This document shows positions 43,764 through 53,230 of a stretch of DNA of 64,000 nucleotides, one piece after another. The notes under the pieces were generated by a model, which had not been told where the DNA came from, made no database searches, and worked only from the letters and a program-made list of their open reading frames with translations. Position 1 is the first letter of the stretch. Each line of letters begins with the position of its first letter. The position numbers and the translations under genes were made by a program. Origin of the DNA: Gallionella sp. (GTDB lineage Bacteria > Pseudomonadota > Gammaproteobacteria > Burkholderiales > Gallionellaceae); NCBI GenBank assembly GCA_028714075.1, contig JAQTMZ010000002.1, positions 62,001-126,000 on the forward strand, in the 5' to 3' direction.

Positions 43764-45883
43764 GCACCAAGAATTTGCTGGTCGAATTGCTCGTCGAGGA
43801 GTTGCCGCCTAAGGTGCTGAAGAAGCTGGGCGAGAGTTTCGCCGAAGGGTTGACTACAAGCCTGAGGGCACAAGGCTTGGTTGCTGCCGAGGCGACAGTG
43901 ACTGCCTATGCCTCACCGCGACGTCTCGGTGTGCATGTCACCGGTGTTGCTGCGCAGTCGGCAGACAAATCTGTTTCGCAAAAACTGATGCCGGTCACAG
44001 TCGGGCTCGATGCGACAGGCCAGGCCACTCCAGCACTGCTGAAGAAACTTGCCAGTATGGGTGCGGATGCATCGATGGTTTCCAACTTAAAGCGTGAGAA
44101 CGACGGCAAGGCAGACATGCTGATATTGGACAAGATAGAAAAAGGCATGGGTTTGACGCTTTGCTTGAAAAAAGCGCTCTATGAAACCTTGGATAATTTG
44201 CCGATTCCCAAGGTGATGACCTACCAGCTCGCCGATGGTTGGAGCAGCGTGCAGTTCGTGCGTCCCGCGCATGGGTTGGTCGCATTGCATGGCGAAGAGA
44301 TCGTGCCAACTGAAATATTGGGTTTTTCCGCTGGACGCGAGACACAAGGCCACCGCTTCGAAGCGGCAAGCGTAACGCTGGATATCCGCGATGCCGACAG
44401 CTACGAGGCACAGATGGAAAACGAGGGTGCGGTGATTCCGTCCTTCGAGAAGCGCCGCGATGAGATCGTGCGCCAGTTGGCGGCGGCAGCGGTGCAGGCG
44501 GGCGGCGGAGTAACGCCGATTGTGGACGATGCGTTGCTCGACGAGGTGACCGCGCTGGTCGAGCGCCCCAATGTGCTGATCGGACAGTTTGAAACAGAAT
44601 TCCTCGAAGTGCCGCAGGAATGCCTGATCCTGACCATGAAGGCGAACCAGAAATACTTCCCGCTGCTGGATGCCGGCGGCAAGCTGACCAATAAATTTTT
44701 GATCGTGTCCAATATCCGCCCGGCGGATGCCAGCCTGGTGATCGGCGGCAACGAGCGCGTGGTGCGCCCGCGCCTCGCGGATGCGAAATTCTTCTTCGAC
44801 CAGGATCGCAAGAAGACGCTGGAATCGCGCGTCGAAAAACTCGGCAGCGTGGTGTACCACAACAAGCTGGGCACGCAGCTGCAGCGCACCGAGCGCGTCG
44901 CCACGCTGGCGGGAACGATCGCGCGCTTGCTGGATGCGGACAAGGCGGACGCGGAACTGGCGGCGCGGCTGTCCAAGGCCGATCTGCTCACCGATATGGT
45001 CGGCGAGTTTCCCGAGTTACAGGGCATCATGGGGCGTTACTACGCGCTGCATGACGGAGAAGACAAGGTCGTGGCGGATGCCGTCGAGGCGCACTACCAC
45101 CCGCGCTTTGCCGGTGATACGTTGCCGCAGGGCGCGATAGCGTGCGCGGTGGCGCTGGCCGACAAGCTGGAAACGGTGGTCGGTATCTACGGCATCGGCC
45201 AGGTACCCACCGGCGAAAAGGACCCGTTCGGCTTGCGCCGCCATGCGCTGGGCATATTGCGCATCCTGGTCGAGACGCCGCTCAATCTGCCGCTGCACCC
45301 GCTGATCAACACCGCTGCCGGAAACTTCCCGGCAGGCATGTTGAGCGCAACGGTTGCCAACGATGTGGAAGGCTTTATGCTGGATCGCCTGCGCGGTTAT
45401 CTGCGCGAACGCGATTTCGAGGTGCCGCATATCGAGGCAGTGCTCCATATACTGAACGGACGCATGCACGAAGTCCTGCCGCGCCTGCAAGGGGTGCGCA
45501 CGTTCGCGGCACTGGAAGTGGCGAAGGATCTGGCGGCAGCCAACAAGCGCGTGCAGAACATCATGCGCAAAAATGCCGAGGAACTCGGCGCCGATCTTGC
45601 CGGCGCAACCGTGAAACCTGCATTGCTGAAGGAGGCGGCCGAACGCGACCTGCATCAGGCTATGCAGGACATCGCCCCGTTTGCCCAAGGCTACCTGGGC
45701 CGCGGCGACTATGGGCAAAACCTGAAAACGCTGACTACGCTCAAACCCTTCATCGACGATTTCTTTGATAAAGTGATGGTGATGTGCGAGGAAAAAGAGT
45801 TGCGCCTGAACCGGGCGGCGCTATTGCAGCAGCTCGGCCAACTGATGAATCAGGTTGCCGATATTTCCAAGTTGGCGGTCTAG
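43760..45883 (+). CDS. glyS: Glycyl-tRNA synthetase beta subunit
   Basis: tRNA-binding subunit of 707 residues, starting [21 protein letters not shown]. The middle part [18 protein letters not shown] and [20 protein letters not shown] is conserved; the C-terminal region is the DALR-like anticodon-binding part. Normal length and no breaks. Confidence 0.97.
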   Translation: MSTKNLLVELLVEELPPKVLKKLGESFAEGLTTSLRAQGLVAAEATVTAYASPRRLGVHVTGVAAQSADKSVSQKLMPVTVGLDATGQATPALLKKLASMGADASMVSNLKRENDGKADMLILDKIEKGMGLTLCLKKALYETLDNLPIPKVMTYQLADGWSSVQFVRPAHGLVALHGEEIVPTEILGFSAGRETQGHRFEAASVTLDIRDADSYEAQMENEGAVIPSFEKRRDEIVRQLAAAAVQAGGGVTPIVDDALLDEVTALVERPNVLIGQFETEFLEVPQECLILTMKANQKYFPLLDAGGKLTNKFLIVSNIRPADASLVIGGNERVVRPRLADAKFFFDQDRKKTLESRVEKLGSVVYHNKLGTQLQRTERVATLAGTIARLLDADKADAELAARLSKADLLTDMVGEFPELQGIMGRYYALHDGEDKVVADAVEAHYHPRFAGDTLPQGAIACAVALADKLETVVGIYGIGQVPTGEKDPFGLRRHALGILRILVETPLNLPLHPLINTAAGNFPAGMLSATVANDVEGFMLDRLRGYLRERDFEVPHIEAVLHILNGRMHEVLPRLQGVRTFAALEVAKDLAAANKRVQNIMRKNAEELGADLAGATVKPALLKEAAERDLHQAMQDIAPFAQGYLGRGDYGQNLKTLTTLKPFIDDFFDKVMVMCEEKELRLNRAALLQQLGQLMNQVADISKLAV

Positions 45884-45904
45884 GGACTTCGGGATAAAAC
45901 AGCC

Positions 45905-46438
45905 ATGAAACTCATCATTCTCGACCGCGACGGTGTCATCAATTACGACTCCGACCAGTTCATCAAGAGCCCGGAGGAATGGAAGCCGATACCCGGCAGC
46001 CTCGAAGCGATTGCGCGCTTGAACCAGGCCGGCTATCGCGTGGTGGTGGCGACCAACCAGTCCGGCATCGGGCGCGGCCTGTTCGATATGTCGATGCTGA
46101 ATGCGATCCACAACAAGATGCACAAGGCCTGCGCGCTGGTCGGCGCGCGCATCGACGCGGTGTTTTTTTGCCCGCATATCGACGAGCATAATTGCGATTG
46201 CCGCAAGCCCAAGAGCGGAATGCTGGAAGAAGTCGCGGCGCGTTATAACCTCGGCAACCTCAACGGTGTGCCGGCAGTGGGCGACTCGTTGCGCGATCTG
46301 CAATCCGCCGTCGTGCTGGGCGCGCGACCTTATCTGGTGCTGACCGGCAAGGGTTCGAAGGCGCAAACGGCAGGCGGCCTGCCGGAAGGCACACAGGTTT
46401 TCCCCGACCTAGCGGCGGTGGTTTCCGAATTGCTTTAG
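45905..46438 (+). CDS. gmhB: Heptose-1,7-bisphosphate 7-phosphatase
   Basis: HAD-family enzyme of ADP-heptose (LPS core) synthesis. 177 residues with the nucleophile motif LDRDGVIN, ATNQSGIGRG, a Cys/His zinc loop CPHIDEHNCDCRKPK and the acidic motif VGDSLRDLQSA. It lies 21 bp after glyS and 6 bp before plsC, in the usual betaproteobacterial order. Confidence 0.95.
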   Translation: MKLIILDRDGVINYDSDQFIKSPEEWKPIPGSLEAIARLNQAGYRVVVATNQSGIGRGLFDMSMLNAIHNKMHKACALVGARIDAVFFCPHIDEHNCDCRKPKSGMLEEVAARYNLGNLNGVPAVGDSLRDLQSAVVLGARPYLVLTGKGSKAQTAGGLPEGTQVFPDLAAVVSELL

Positions 46439-46444
46439 GTTGAC

Positions 46445-47152
46445 ATGCTGGCACTGCGCTCACTGATTTTCCTGCTGCTGCAAATCATCATCACGCCGGT
46501 TTTTGCGATGCTGGCCTTGTTGTCCTTTCCGCTCGGGCGGCTCACGCGCTACCAAATCATCTCGCAATGGGCCAAGCTGATGCTGCCGTTGTTGCGCCTG
46601 GTATGCGGCATCCGCCATGAAGTGCGCGGTATCGAGAATATCCCCAGGGAACCCTGCATCGTGTTGTGCAAGCATCAGTCGGCATGGGAAACCCTGGCGT
46701 TGCAAAAAATCTTCCCGCCGCAAGTTTGGGTATTGAAACGCGAACTGTTATGGATTCCGTTTTTTGGCTGGGCGCTGGCGCTGACCAGCCCGATCGCCAT
46801 CAAACGCAGCGACGGCAAGGGCGCGATGAAACAACTGCTCAAGCAGGGCAAGGAGCGGCTCGCACAGGGCTTCTGCGTGGTGATTTTTCCGGAAGGCACG
46901 CGCATCCCGTTCGGCCGGCGCGGCAAGTACAAGATCGGCGGTGCGTTGCTGGCGGCGAGCAGCGGTGTGCCGGTCGTGCCGGTGGCGCACAACGCCGGGC
47001 GGCTGTGGGGGCGCAACGCGTTCAGCAAACATCCGGGGCTGATCACCATGAGCATCGGCACGCCGATCGAGACCAAAGGGCTCAATGCGGACGAGATCAA
47101 TGCGCGCGTCGAAGCGTGGATCGAGAACGAGATTCAGCAACTGCCGCATTGA
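46445..47152 (+). CDS. plsC: 1-acyl-sn-glycerol-3-phosphate acyltransferase
   Basis: Membrane acyltransferase of phosphatidic acid synthesis, 235 residues. An N-terminal hydrophobic helix (about 5-30), the acyltransferase motif CKHQSAWETLAL in the HX4D position (here His-x4-Glu), and the glycerol-phosphate motif FPEGTRIPFG followed by GVPVVPVAHNAG. The Asp-to-Glu change is notable but appears in betaproteobacterial relatives. Confidence 0.9.
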   Translation: MLALRSLIFLLLQIIITPVFAMLALLSFPLGRLTRYQIISQWAKLMLPLLRLVCGIRHEVRGIENIPREPCIVLCKHQSAWETLALQKIFPPQVWVLKRELLWIPFFGWALALTSPIAIKRSDGKGAMKQLLKQGKERLAQGFCVVIFPEGTRIPFGRRGKYKIGGALLAASSGVPVVPVAHNAGRLWGRNAFSKHPGLITMSIGTPIETKGLNADEINARVEAWIENEIQQLPH

Positions 47153-47159
47153 TGCTGAC

Positions 47160-47343
47160 AAAATCAATTAGCCACAGAGAACACAGAGTTCACAGAGAAA
47201 AACCATTGGTTAACTTCATTCGCCAGACAATCCAGAAATATTTCCCACAGATAAGCTGTGCGGCGTTGGCTCACAAAAGCAAGTTGGGGTCGCGCCATCT
47301 CTGTGTGCTCTGTGTTCTCTGTGGCTTGAATTACGGTTTTTAG
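47160..47343. repeat. Dispersed 184-bp element, copy A (CACAGAG arms)
   Basis: Begins AAAATCAATTAGCCACAGAG, then ACACAGAGTTCACAGAGAAA, and ends CTCTGTGTTCTCTGTGGCTTG followed by AATTACGGTTTTTAG, so the ends are inverted copies. A second copy in the opposite orientation is at 56511-56687. Fake frames inside (ending CVLCGLNYGF) are artefacts. Confidence 0.8.
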
Positions 47344-47348
47344 GGCTG

Positions 47349-48083
47349 ATGCTGAAACGCCTGCGCAATCTGGTTTCTCCGCCCGTTATCGAGCAACGCG
47401 CCGCACAGCTCGCCGGAAAAAATATTCCCTACACCCTGAAACGCAGCAGCAGGCGCAGGAGCATCGGCCTGCGCATCGATGACCGCGGGCTTACCGTGAG
47501 CGTGCCGTTGCGTGCCTCGGAGAAATGGCTGCACAGCGTATTGCAGGACAAGGCGTACTGGGTAGTGGAGAAGCTGGATGGATGGCAGACGCGCAAGCCG
47601 GTTGAAACATGCTGGACAGACGGCGAGGCAATCTCCTATCTGGGTGAGTTGCTTACCCTGCATGTGGTGCAAAGTTTGTTCGCCACCCCGGTACAGCGGC
47701 GCGGCAGCAAACTGTGGATATTCGTTGCCGGTGACAGCGCGCCGGCGCATGTCGAACAAGCCGTGTTGCGCTGGTACCGGCAGGAAGCGGAACAATTGTT
47801 TGCGCAGCGCGCCGCACATTTCTCGGCATTGCTGGATGTCGCGCCGCGCGCGGTCAAGCTTTCGGCGGCGAAGACGCAATGGGGCTGCTGCACCGCACGC
47901 GGTTCGGTGCGGCTGAATATCCAGTTGATCAAACTGCCGCTGCACCTGATCGATTACGTGGTGGTACATGAACTCGCCCACCTGCGCGAGATGAACCATT
48001 CGGAAAGATTCTGGAAATTGGTGGAAAGCGTTTGCCCGGATTACGCAAGGCTGCGCAGGGAGCTTAAGGCCATTGCGTTGTAG
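47349..48083 (+). CDS. YgjP-like zinc metallopeptidase
   Basis: A soluble protein of 244 residues with the C-terminal metalloprotease motif VVVHELAHLREMNHSERFWKL (HExxH near residue 211, third His in MNHS) and the conserved KTQWGCCTARGSVRLN. The YgjP/DUF45 family (now M48-like) has no well-defined substrate. Its stop codon TAG lies in the left arm of a palindrome (48078-48109). Confidence 0.87.
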   Translation: MLKRLRNLVSPPVIEQRAAQLAGKNIPYTLKRSSRRRSIGLRIDDRGLTVSVPLRASEKWLHSVLQDKAYWVVEKLDGWQTRKPVETCWTDGEAISYLGELLTLHVVQSLFATPVQRRGSKLWIFVAGDSAPAHVEQAVLRWYRQEAEQLFAQRAAHFSALLDVAPRAVKLSAAKTQWGCCTARGSVRLNIQLIKLPLHLIDYVVVHELAHLREMNHSERFWKLVESVCPDYARLRRELKAIAL

Positions 48084-48120
48084 GGGCGAGATTCATCGCG
48101 CCCCTACAATACGATTTTTT
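48078..48120. terminator. Palindrome/terminator between ygjP-like gene and cyaY
   Basis: TTGTAGGGGCG and CGCCCCTACAA form an 11-bp stem, followed on the plus strand by TACGATTTTTT. It holds the stop codon of the upstream gene and sits between convergent genes. A related TAGGGGCGAGATT...ATCGCGCCC unit occurs at 62217-62239. Confidence 0.65.
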
Positions 48121-48412
48121 CACCCTGCTCCGCAAACAGCTCCGCGAGCTTGTCGAACAGCTCGCTGCCATCGCGTCGGCTATGCCAGGCGCCATCCTGC
48201 CACGCATAGTGAAATCCGCCGGACTTGGCGGCGACCCAGATTTCCCGGTTCACGTCGTGGCGGTTGATGATGATTTTCTGGCCGTTGCCGAATTCGATTT
48301 CCAGCACATTGCCGCTACGGTTGCATTCGGCATCGCCGTCGCTATTATCAATAGCTGTTTCGATACGCGCCAACGCGGCATCGGCCAATTGATTGAATTC
48401 GCTTTCAGTCAT
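48104..48412 (-). CDS. cyaY: Frataxin-like iron protein CyaY
   Basis: A protein of 102 residues of the frataxin fold that tunes iron-sulfur cluster assembly. The acidic first helix (MTESEFNQLADAALARIETA) and the sheet segment VLEIEFGNGQKIIINRHD and REIWVAAKSGGFHY are conserved. Divergent from lptM-lysA, the common proteobacterial arrangement. Confidence 0.95.
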   Translation of the reverse strand: MTESEFNQLADAALARIETAIDNSDGDAECNRSGNVLEIEFGNGQKIIINRHDVNREIWVAAKSGGFHYAWQDGAWHSRRDGSELFDKLAELFAEQGEKIVL

Positions 48413-48483
48413 GGCAAGCCCTTATAATTCGTTTCATTAGAGGTTTCCTAAATTTTGCTGGTTAATTTTCGTGGAGTAGCATC

Positions 48484-48657
48484 ATGCGTCTTAATATCGC
48501 TTTGGGCATTATCCTAGCTTTGGCCTTGCCGCTGCAAGGCTGCGGAAAAAAAGGCCCGCTTACGTTCCCGGCACCCCAAACTCAAGCCCCCGCTCCGCAA
48601 CCACCGGAACAGCTGACGCCAGCCGCGTCGGCTCCCGAGCAAAGCAAGCAGCCATGA
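48484..48657 (+). CDS. lptM: LPS-assembly lipoprotein LptM (YifL)
   Basis: A precursor of 57 residues. Signal peptide with lipobox ending LPLQGC (Cys about 20), then the family tag GCGKKGPL, then a Pro/Ala/Gln-rich tail. LptM helps LptD mature in the outer membrane. It overlaps lysA by 4 bp (ATGA). Too short to be flagged by length alone. Confidence 0.9.
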   Translation: MRLNIALGIILALALPLQGCGKKGPLTFPAPQTQAPAPQPPEQLTPAASAPEQSKQP

Positions 48658-49943
48658 GCAACTATTTTCATTACCGGGGCGACCGGCTTTATGCCGAGCA
48701 AGTGCCGCTGGCGGATATCGCCGCGCAGTTCGACACCCCCTGCTACGTGTATTCGCGCGCCGCGTTGACGGATAGTTTGCGCCAGTTCACCGATGCTTTG
48801 CAGGGGCGCGAGCATTTGATTTGCTATGCGGTCAAAGCCAATTCCAATCTGGCGATCCTGAATGTCTTTGCGCGCCTGGGCGCGGGCTTCGACATCGTGT
48901 CGGGCGGCGAATTGCAGCGCGTGCTGGCGGCAGGCGGCGATGCGCGCAAGGTGGTGTTTTCCGGCGTGGGCAAGAGTGTTGCGGAAATGCTCCTGGCGCT
49001 GGATGCGGGCATTCTGTGCTTCAACGTCGAGTCGGCCGCCGAACTGGAGCGCCTCAACGAAGTAGCCGGAAGCATGGGCAAAATCGCGCCGGTCAGCCTG
49101 CGCGTGAACCCCGACGTGGATGCCAAAACCCATCCGTATATTTCGACCGGCCTGAAGCAGAACAAATTCGGCGTGGCCTATGACGAAGCGATTGCGCTGT
49201 ACCGCAAGGCGCGCGATCTGCCGCATCTGCGCCTTACCGGGATAGATTGCCATATCGGCTCGCAACTCACCGAAACGAGTCCGTTCATTGCAGCAACGGA
49301 AAAAATATTGGCGCTGGTGGATACGCTGGCCGGTGAAGGCATTCGACTGGAGCATATCGATCTGGGCGGCGGCCTGGGTATCCGCTACCACGATGAAACG
49401 CCGCCGGCGATTGCCGATTATGTGGCTGCGTTGCTGGGCGCGCTGCGCGGGCGCAGCGAGAAGCTGATCCTCGAACCGGGGCGCGTGCTGGCTGGCAATG
49501 CGGGCGTATTGCTGACGCGCGTGGAGTATCTCAAGCATGGGGAAGAGAAGAATTTTGCTATCGTCGATGCGGCGATGAACGACCTGATGCGCCCGGCTTT
49601 GTACGATGCGTTCCATGAAATTTTGCCGGTATGTCGCCAACCCTCTCCCCAACCCTCCCCCGCTTGCGGGGGAGGGAGCGAACGTGAAAGGCAATCTTTG
49701 CTTTATGAAATAGTCGGGCCGATCTGCGAAACGGGCGACTTTATCGGCCATGCGCGCAACCTGGCAATCGCTCCACAAGCCTTGCTGGCTGTGCTTTCCG
49801 CCGGCGCGTATGGGATGAGCATGAGCTCCAATTACAATACCCGCCCGCGCGCCGCCGAGGTGGTGGTGGATGGCAATACCGTGCATTTGGCTCGCGAGCG
49901 CGAGACGGTGCAGCAGCTATACGCGGGAGAAAAACTGATTTAG
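48654..49943 (+). CDS. lysA: Diaminopimelate decarboxylase
   Basis: PLP enzyme for the last step of lysine synthesis. 429 residues with the Lys motif ICYAVKANSNLAIL (about 61), SGGELQRVL, HIGSQLTE, DLGGGLGIRY, EPGRVLAGNAG and CETGDFIG. An insert of about 18 residues (about 328-346, PSPQPSPACGGGSERER) is a palindromic repeat read in frame, placed between strands just before the YEIVGPICETGD motif. The enzyme is otherwise intact. Confidence 0.93.
   Translation: MSNYFHYRGDRLYAEQVPLADIAAQFDTPCYVYSRAALTDSLRQFTDALQGREHLICYAVKANSNLAILNVFARLGAGFDIVSGGELQRVLAAGGDARKVVFSGVGKSVAEMLLALDAGILCFNVESAAELERLNEVAGSMGKIAPVSLRVNPDVDAKTHPYISTGLKQNKFGVAYDEAIALYRKARDLPHLRLTGIDCHIGSQLTETSPFIAATEKILALVDTLAGEGIRLEHIDLGGGLGIRYHDETPPAIADYVAALLGALRGRSEKLILEPGRVLAGNAGVLLTRVEYLKHGEEKNFAIVDAAMNDLMRPALYDAFHEILPVCRQPSPQPSPACGGGSERERQSLLYEIVGPICETGDFIGHARNLAIAPQALLAVLSAGAYGMSMSSNYNTRPRAAEVVVDGNTVHLARERETVQQLYAGEKLI
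49640..49678. repeat. CCCTC-family palindrome inside lysA
   Basis: CCCTCTCCCCAA then CCCTCCCCCGCTTGCGGGGG(AGGG). A variant of the yejF/yejE repeat with CCCCCGC in place of CTCCCGC. In frame with lysA. Confidence 0.85.
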
Positions 49944-50105
49944 TGAGTGTTGTAAATTCCGCAAAATATTTTTGCGAAATTTGTTGCACGTTTTTTTAAA
50001 CATGGATACAGTACCGATACCGCAAGCGTCTTTCGCTATAAAAGACAGGGCGTTTGGGTGTGCAATGAGTCGCATGAATGTTCTAAATTTTTATGGAGAA
50101 TGAAA

Positions 50106-50495
50106 ATGGCAACATCAAAAACACCCGCAGCAAAAAAACCGGCAGCAAAAAAGCCCGTAGCGAAAAAAGCAGTAGCAAAAAAACCGGCAGCCAAAAAAGT
50201 TGTAGCGAAAAAACCGGTAGCAAAAAAAGCAGTAGCCAAAAAGCCGGCAGCGAAAAAAGTTGTAGCCAAAAAGCCGGCAGCGAAAAAAGCAGCGGCCAAA
50301 CCGGCAGTCAAAAAAGCAGTAGCCAAAAAGCCAGCAGCGAAAAAAGCAGCGGCCAAACCGGCAGCCAAAAAAGCAGTAGCCAAAAAGCCAGCAGCGAAAA
50401 AAGCAGCGGCCAAACCGGCAGCCAAAAAAGCAGTAGCCAAAAAGCCAGCAGCGAAAAAAGCAGCAGCCAAACCAAAGGGTATTTTGGGCGCGTAA
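50106..50495 (+). CDS. Lys/Ala/Pro-repeat histone H1-like protein
   Basis: A protein of 129 residues made almost wholly of KKPAAKK/KKAVAKK repeats, like the eukaryotic H1 tail and Pseudomonas AlgP. It should bind DNA or other polyanions without specific sequence preference. The ATG at 50106 has GGAG 7 bases upstream; an ATG at 50100 is only 1 base from it. Short C-terminus PKGILGA. A terminator follows at 50510. Confidence 0.85.
   Translation: MATSKTPAAKKPAAKKPVAKKAVAKKPAAKKVVAKKPVAKKAVAKKPAAKKVVAKKPAAKKAAAKPAVKKAVAKKPAAKKAAAKPAAKKAVAKKPAAKKAAAKPAAKKAVAKKPAAKKAAAKPKGILGA
50118..50482. repeat. Tandem repeat array in the H1-like gene
   Basis: Short units of about 15-18 bases (AAAAAAGC-GTAGC-type) nested in a longer unit of 57 bp, e.g. 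CCAGCAGCGAAAAAAGCAGC, repeated nearly exactly in the last third. Such arrays change length readily by slippage or recombination. Confidence 0.85.
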
Positions 50496-50509
50496 TTTTG
50501 CCTTACCAC

Positions 50510-50536
50510 GGGCGGCCGCTTTTCCGCCCTTTTTTG
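50510..50536 (+). terminator. Rho-independent terminator
   Basis: GGGCGG CCGCTTTT CCGCCC followed by TTTTTT; it ends the H1-like gene. Confidence 0.85.
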
Positions 50537-50827
50537 GTTTTCTGAAACGAAGCTCTTACCCCGGATCGTCCATTAGGCCGCTCGTGCCTTGCGGGGTTAC
50601 GCCCTGCTGCAAATCGCGACTGTGAGTCGCTCATGTAGCGGCGTTGTTGTCCAAAAAATTACCCCGGCTTACCTCGCCCGCATTTCAGTGCGGGAGGGTG
50701 TTTGCTCGCCATTAGTTCAGCTAGCTTCAACCTGAAATCAGTCAGTTGGAGGGGTTGTGGAACAACCTGCAAATCCAGAAGCGCGCTGCGACCACATTTT
50801 GGATTCACGTTTGAACTGGAAACGGAA
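50537..50827. other. Gene-free stretch before mgtE
   Basis: About 290 bp without a credible gene. It contains small dyads (for example GCGACTGTGAGTCGC at 50618-50632) but no recognised element. Confidence 0.4.
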
Positions 50828-52282
50828 TTAAACCAGGAAAATTGTCGCCAACCCCAGGAAGATGAAAAAACCGCCACTGTCGGTAATGGCGGTGATCATC
50901 ACGCTGGAGCCGATGGCCGGGTCGCGCCCCAGTTTTTGCATGACCAGCGGAATGGCCATGCCGACGGTCGCGCCTACCAGCAGGTTGAGCAACATCGCGC
51001 TGGTCATCACGATGCCGAGCGCTACGCTGTGGTACAGGAAGTAGGCGAACAATCCGGCAATGCCGCCCCACAACATGCCATTAAATCCGCCGATCGCCAA
51101 TTCCTTGAGCATCAGCCTGCGCGCATTGTCCTGCGTGATTTGCCCCAGTGCCAGCGAACGGATGGCGATGGTGGTGGTCTGGTTCGCCGAGTTGCCGGCA
51201 ATACCCGCGACAATAGGCATGAGCGTGGCCAGCGCGACAAATTTTTCTATCGTGCCTTCAAAGTTTCCGATCACGCGCGAGGCGAAGAATGCGGTACACA
51301 GGTTCAGCGCCAGCCACGCCCAGCGGTTCTGTGCGCTCTTCCATACCGACGCAAAAATATCTTCCTCTTCGCGCAAGCCGGCCAGGTTCAGTACGTCGCT
51401 TTCCGATTCGTCGCGGATGAAGTCCAGCACCACATTCACCGTCACCCGTCCGACCAGCTTGCCGTCCTCATCGATCACCGGCGCGGAAACCAGATCGTAG
51501 CGCTCAAACGCCTGGGCGGCCTGCTCCGCCTTTTCCTCGGGATGCAGCTGTATGGTGTCGGTCAACATCAGGCTGCCGACGATTACTTCCGGTTCGTTGA
51601 CCACGATGAGGTTGATCGGCAGCACACCTTTGAAGTGGTCGTCCCGATCCACCACGAATACCTGATCGGTATGGTCGGGCAGTTCGTCGAAGCGGCGCAG
51701 ATAGCGTGATACCGCTTCCAGCGTGACATCCTCGCGAACCTGGATCATGCCGAAATCCATCAGCGCGCCGACCGAATTTTCCGAGTATGACATCGCCGCA
51801 CGCAATTGTTCGCGCTCTTCGATGGACAGCGACTTGAACACGTCGCGCATCACATTTTGCGGCAAATCGGGCGCGAGGTCGGCAATCTCGTCGGTGTCGA
51901 GTTGTTCCGCAGCCTCGCGCAATTCGTCGCGGCTCATGGTCGCAATCAGCGACTCGCGCACCGCATCGGAAACTTCGATCAGAATTTCGCCGTCACGCTC
52001 CGACTTGACCAAATCCCATACCAGCAAACGCTGCTCGATGGGCAAGGCTTCCAGAATGTAGGCAATATCCGCAGGATGCAGGCTGTCCAGCTTGCTGTGC
52101 AACTCGGCGAGATGCTGTTTGTGCAGCAGGGTATCAACCAGCGTATGGCGGTCTTCGCGTGGGAGTTCCTGTTTATGCGCTACATCCTCCACCAACGCGT
52201 GCTTGTGCAGCAGCGATTCCACCTGCTTGAGGTGATCCTGCACATTTTCGGTGTAATGATTTTCCTTATTAATATTGGCCAT
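50828..52282 (-). CDS. mgtE: Magnesium transporter MgtE
   Basis: A channel-like protein of 484 residues. N-terminal MgtE superhelix (about 30-165; LHPADIAYILEALP, MSRDELREAAEQLD), two CBS domains (about 170-295; VRVTVNVVLDF and GVLPINLIVV), and a five-helix membrane domain (about 325-484; LATLMPIVAGIAGNSANQT, the conserved pore signature). In relatives magnesium binding by CBS/N domains closes the pore. The ATG at 52282 is used. Confidence 0.95.
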   Translation of the reverse strand: MANINKENHYTENVQDHLKQVESLLHKHALVEDVAHKQELPREDRHTLVDTLLHKQHLAELHSKLDSLHPADIAYILEALPIEQRLLVWDLVKSERDGEILIEVSDAVRESLIATMSRDELREAAEQLDTDEIADLAPDLPQNVMRDVFKSLSIEEREQLRAAMSYSENSVGALMDFGMIQVREDVTLEAVSRYLRRFDELPDHTDQVFVVDRDDHFKGVLPINLIVVNEPEVIVGSLMLTDTIQLHPEEKAEQAAQAFERYDLVSAPVIDEDGKLVGRVTVNVVLDFIRDESESDVLNLAGLREEEDIFASVWKSAQNRWAWLALNLCTAFFASRVIGNFEGTIEKFVALATLMPIVAGIAGNSANQTTTIAIRSLALGQITQDNARRLMLKELAIGGFNGMLWGGIAGLFAYFLYHSVALGIVMTSAMLLNLLVGATVGMAIPLVMQKLGRDPAIGSSVMITAITDSGGFFIFLGLATIFLV

Positions 52283-52417
52283 GGCACGCACTTTATGAAT
52301 CGCGCGCTATTGTAAAGAATTTGCCGTGCCGCTGTGCGGCAAATTTTTGCCGGAGCACGGTGCGCCGTGCGGTTGCCCGAGCAAAAGTTTCGTACCCTTA
52401 CCGCAGATTATCGAGAG

Positions 52418-53221
52418 TTAATGCCGCAGCCTTGTTTCATTTGTCGAATGCATCGAACTGACGAATGCCTCGAATTGTTCAATCGGCAGCGGGCGGCTGA
52501 AGAAATAGCCCTGATAGTTATGACAGCCCTGCAAGGCAAGGAAGTCGCGTTGCCCTTCGGTCTCCACCCCCTCGGCGATAACCGCCAGACCCATGCTCTG
52601 GGAAAGCGCGACGATGGTTTTGGCGATGGCGGCATCGTTGGGGTCGGTGAGCACATCGCGCACGAAGGACTGGTCGATTTTCAACTGGTACAAAGGCAGG
52701 CGCTTCAGGTAGGAAAGCGAGGAATAGCCGGTACCGAAATCATCCAGAGAAAAGTTTATACCTCTGGCTTTCAGTGCGATCATTTTGGCGATGATGTCAT
52801 CCACATTATCCAGCAACATGCTTTCGGTGATTTCCAGCTTTAGATTTGCGGTGTTCACTCCGAAGTAATCGACCAATGCCAGCACTTCCTCAACGAAGTT
52901 CGGCAGACTGAATTGTCGTGCGCTGACATTCACCGCCACCGTCAAGTGAGCCGTTTCAGGATGCGCCGCCCAGGTTGCCAGTTGCTGGCAGGCGGTGGTA
53001 AGCACCCAGTGGCCGAGGGGCAGGATCAGGCCGGTCTCCTCGGCAAGTGGGATAAATTCGGCCGGAGACACCATGCCGCGCTCGGGATGCTGCCAGCGCA
53101 CCAGGGCTTCGGCGCCGATCAAGTGGCCAGACGAATCGATTTGCGCCTGATAGTAAAGCAGGAATTGCTCCTGTTCGGAAACGGCGCGGCGCAGGTCGCT
53201 TTCCATCGCGACGCGTGCCAT
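52418..53221 (-). CDS. EAL domain, severed from the upstream GGDEF protein
   Basis: 267 residues holding a complete EAL phosphodiesterase: AEALVRW, VNVSARQFS, EITES, LDDFGTGYSS, LKIDQSFV, AEGVET. The frame is the same as that of the sensor-GGDEF protein and is divided from it only by one TAG codon (53231-53233) and three codons. It most likely began as the C-terminal part of one protein; if translated alone, ATG 53221 has no good ribosome site. Confidence 0.75.
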   Translation of the reverse strand: MARVAMESDLRRAVSEQEQFLLYYQAQIDSSGHLIGAEALVRWQHPERGMVSPAEFIPLAEETGLILPLGHWVLTTACQQLATWAAHPETAHLTVAVNVSARQFSLPNFVEEVLALVDYFGVNTANLKLEITESMLLDNVDDIIAKMIALKARGINFSLDDFGTGYSSLSYLKRLPLYQLKIDQSFVRDVLTDPNDAAIAKTIVALSQSMGLAVIAEGVETEGQRDFLALQGCHNYQGYFFSRPLPIEQFEAFVSSMHSTNETRLRH

Positions 53222-53230
53222 GACCAGCGC

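Noticed and set aside
46666-47343. Frame of 225 codons ending LCVLCVLCGLNYGF
   Set aside because: It runs out of phase with plsC and then through the dispersed CACAGAG element; not a real protein.
50118-50482. Possible CRISPR array
   Set aside because: The repeats are contiguous, have no unique spacers, and code for a Lys/Ala/Pro protein in frame.
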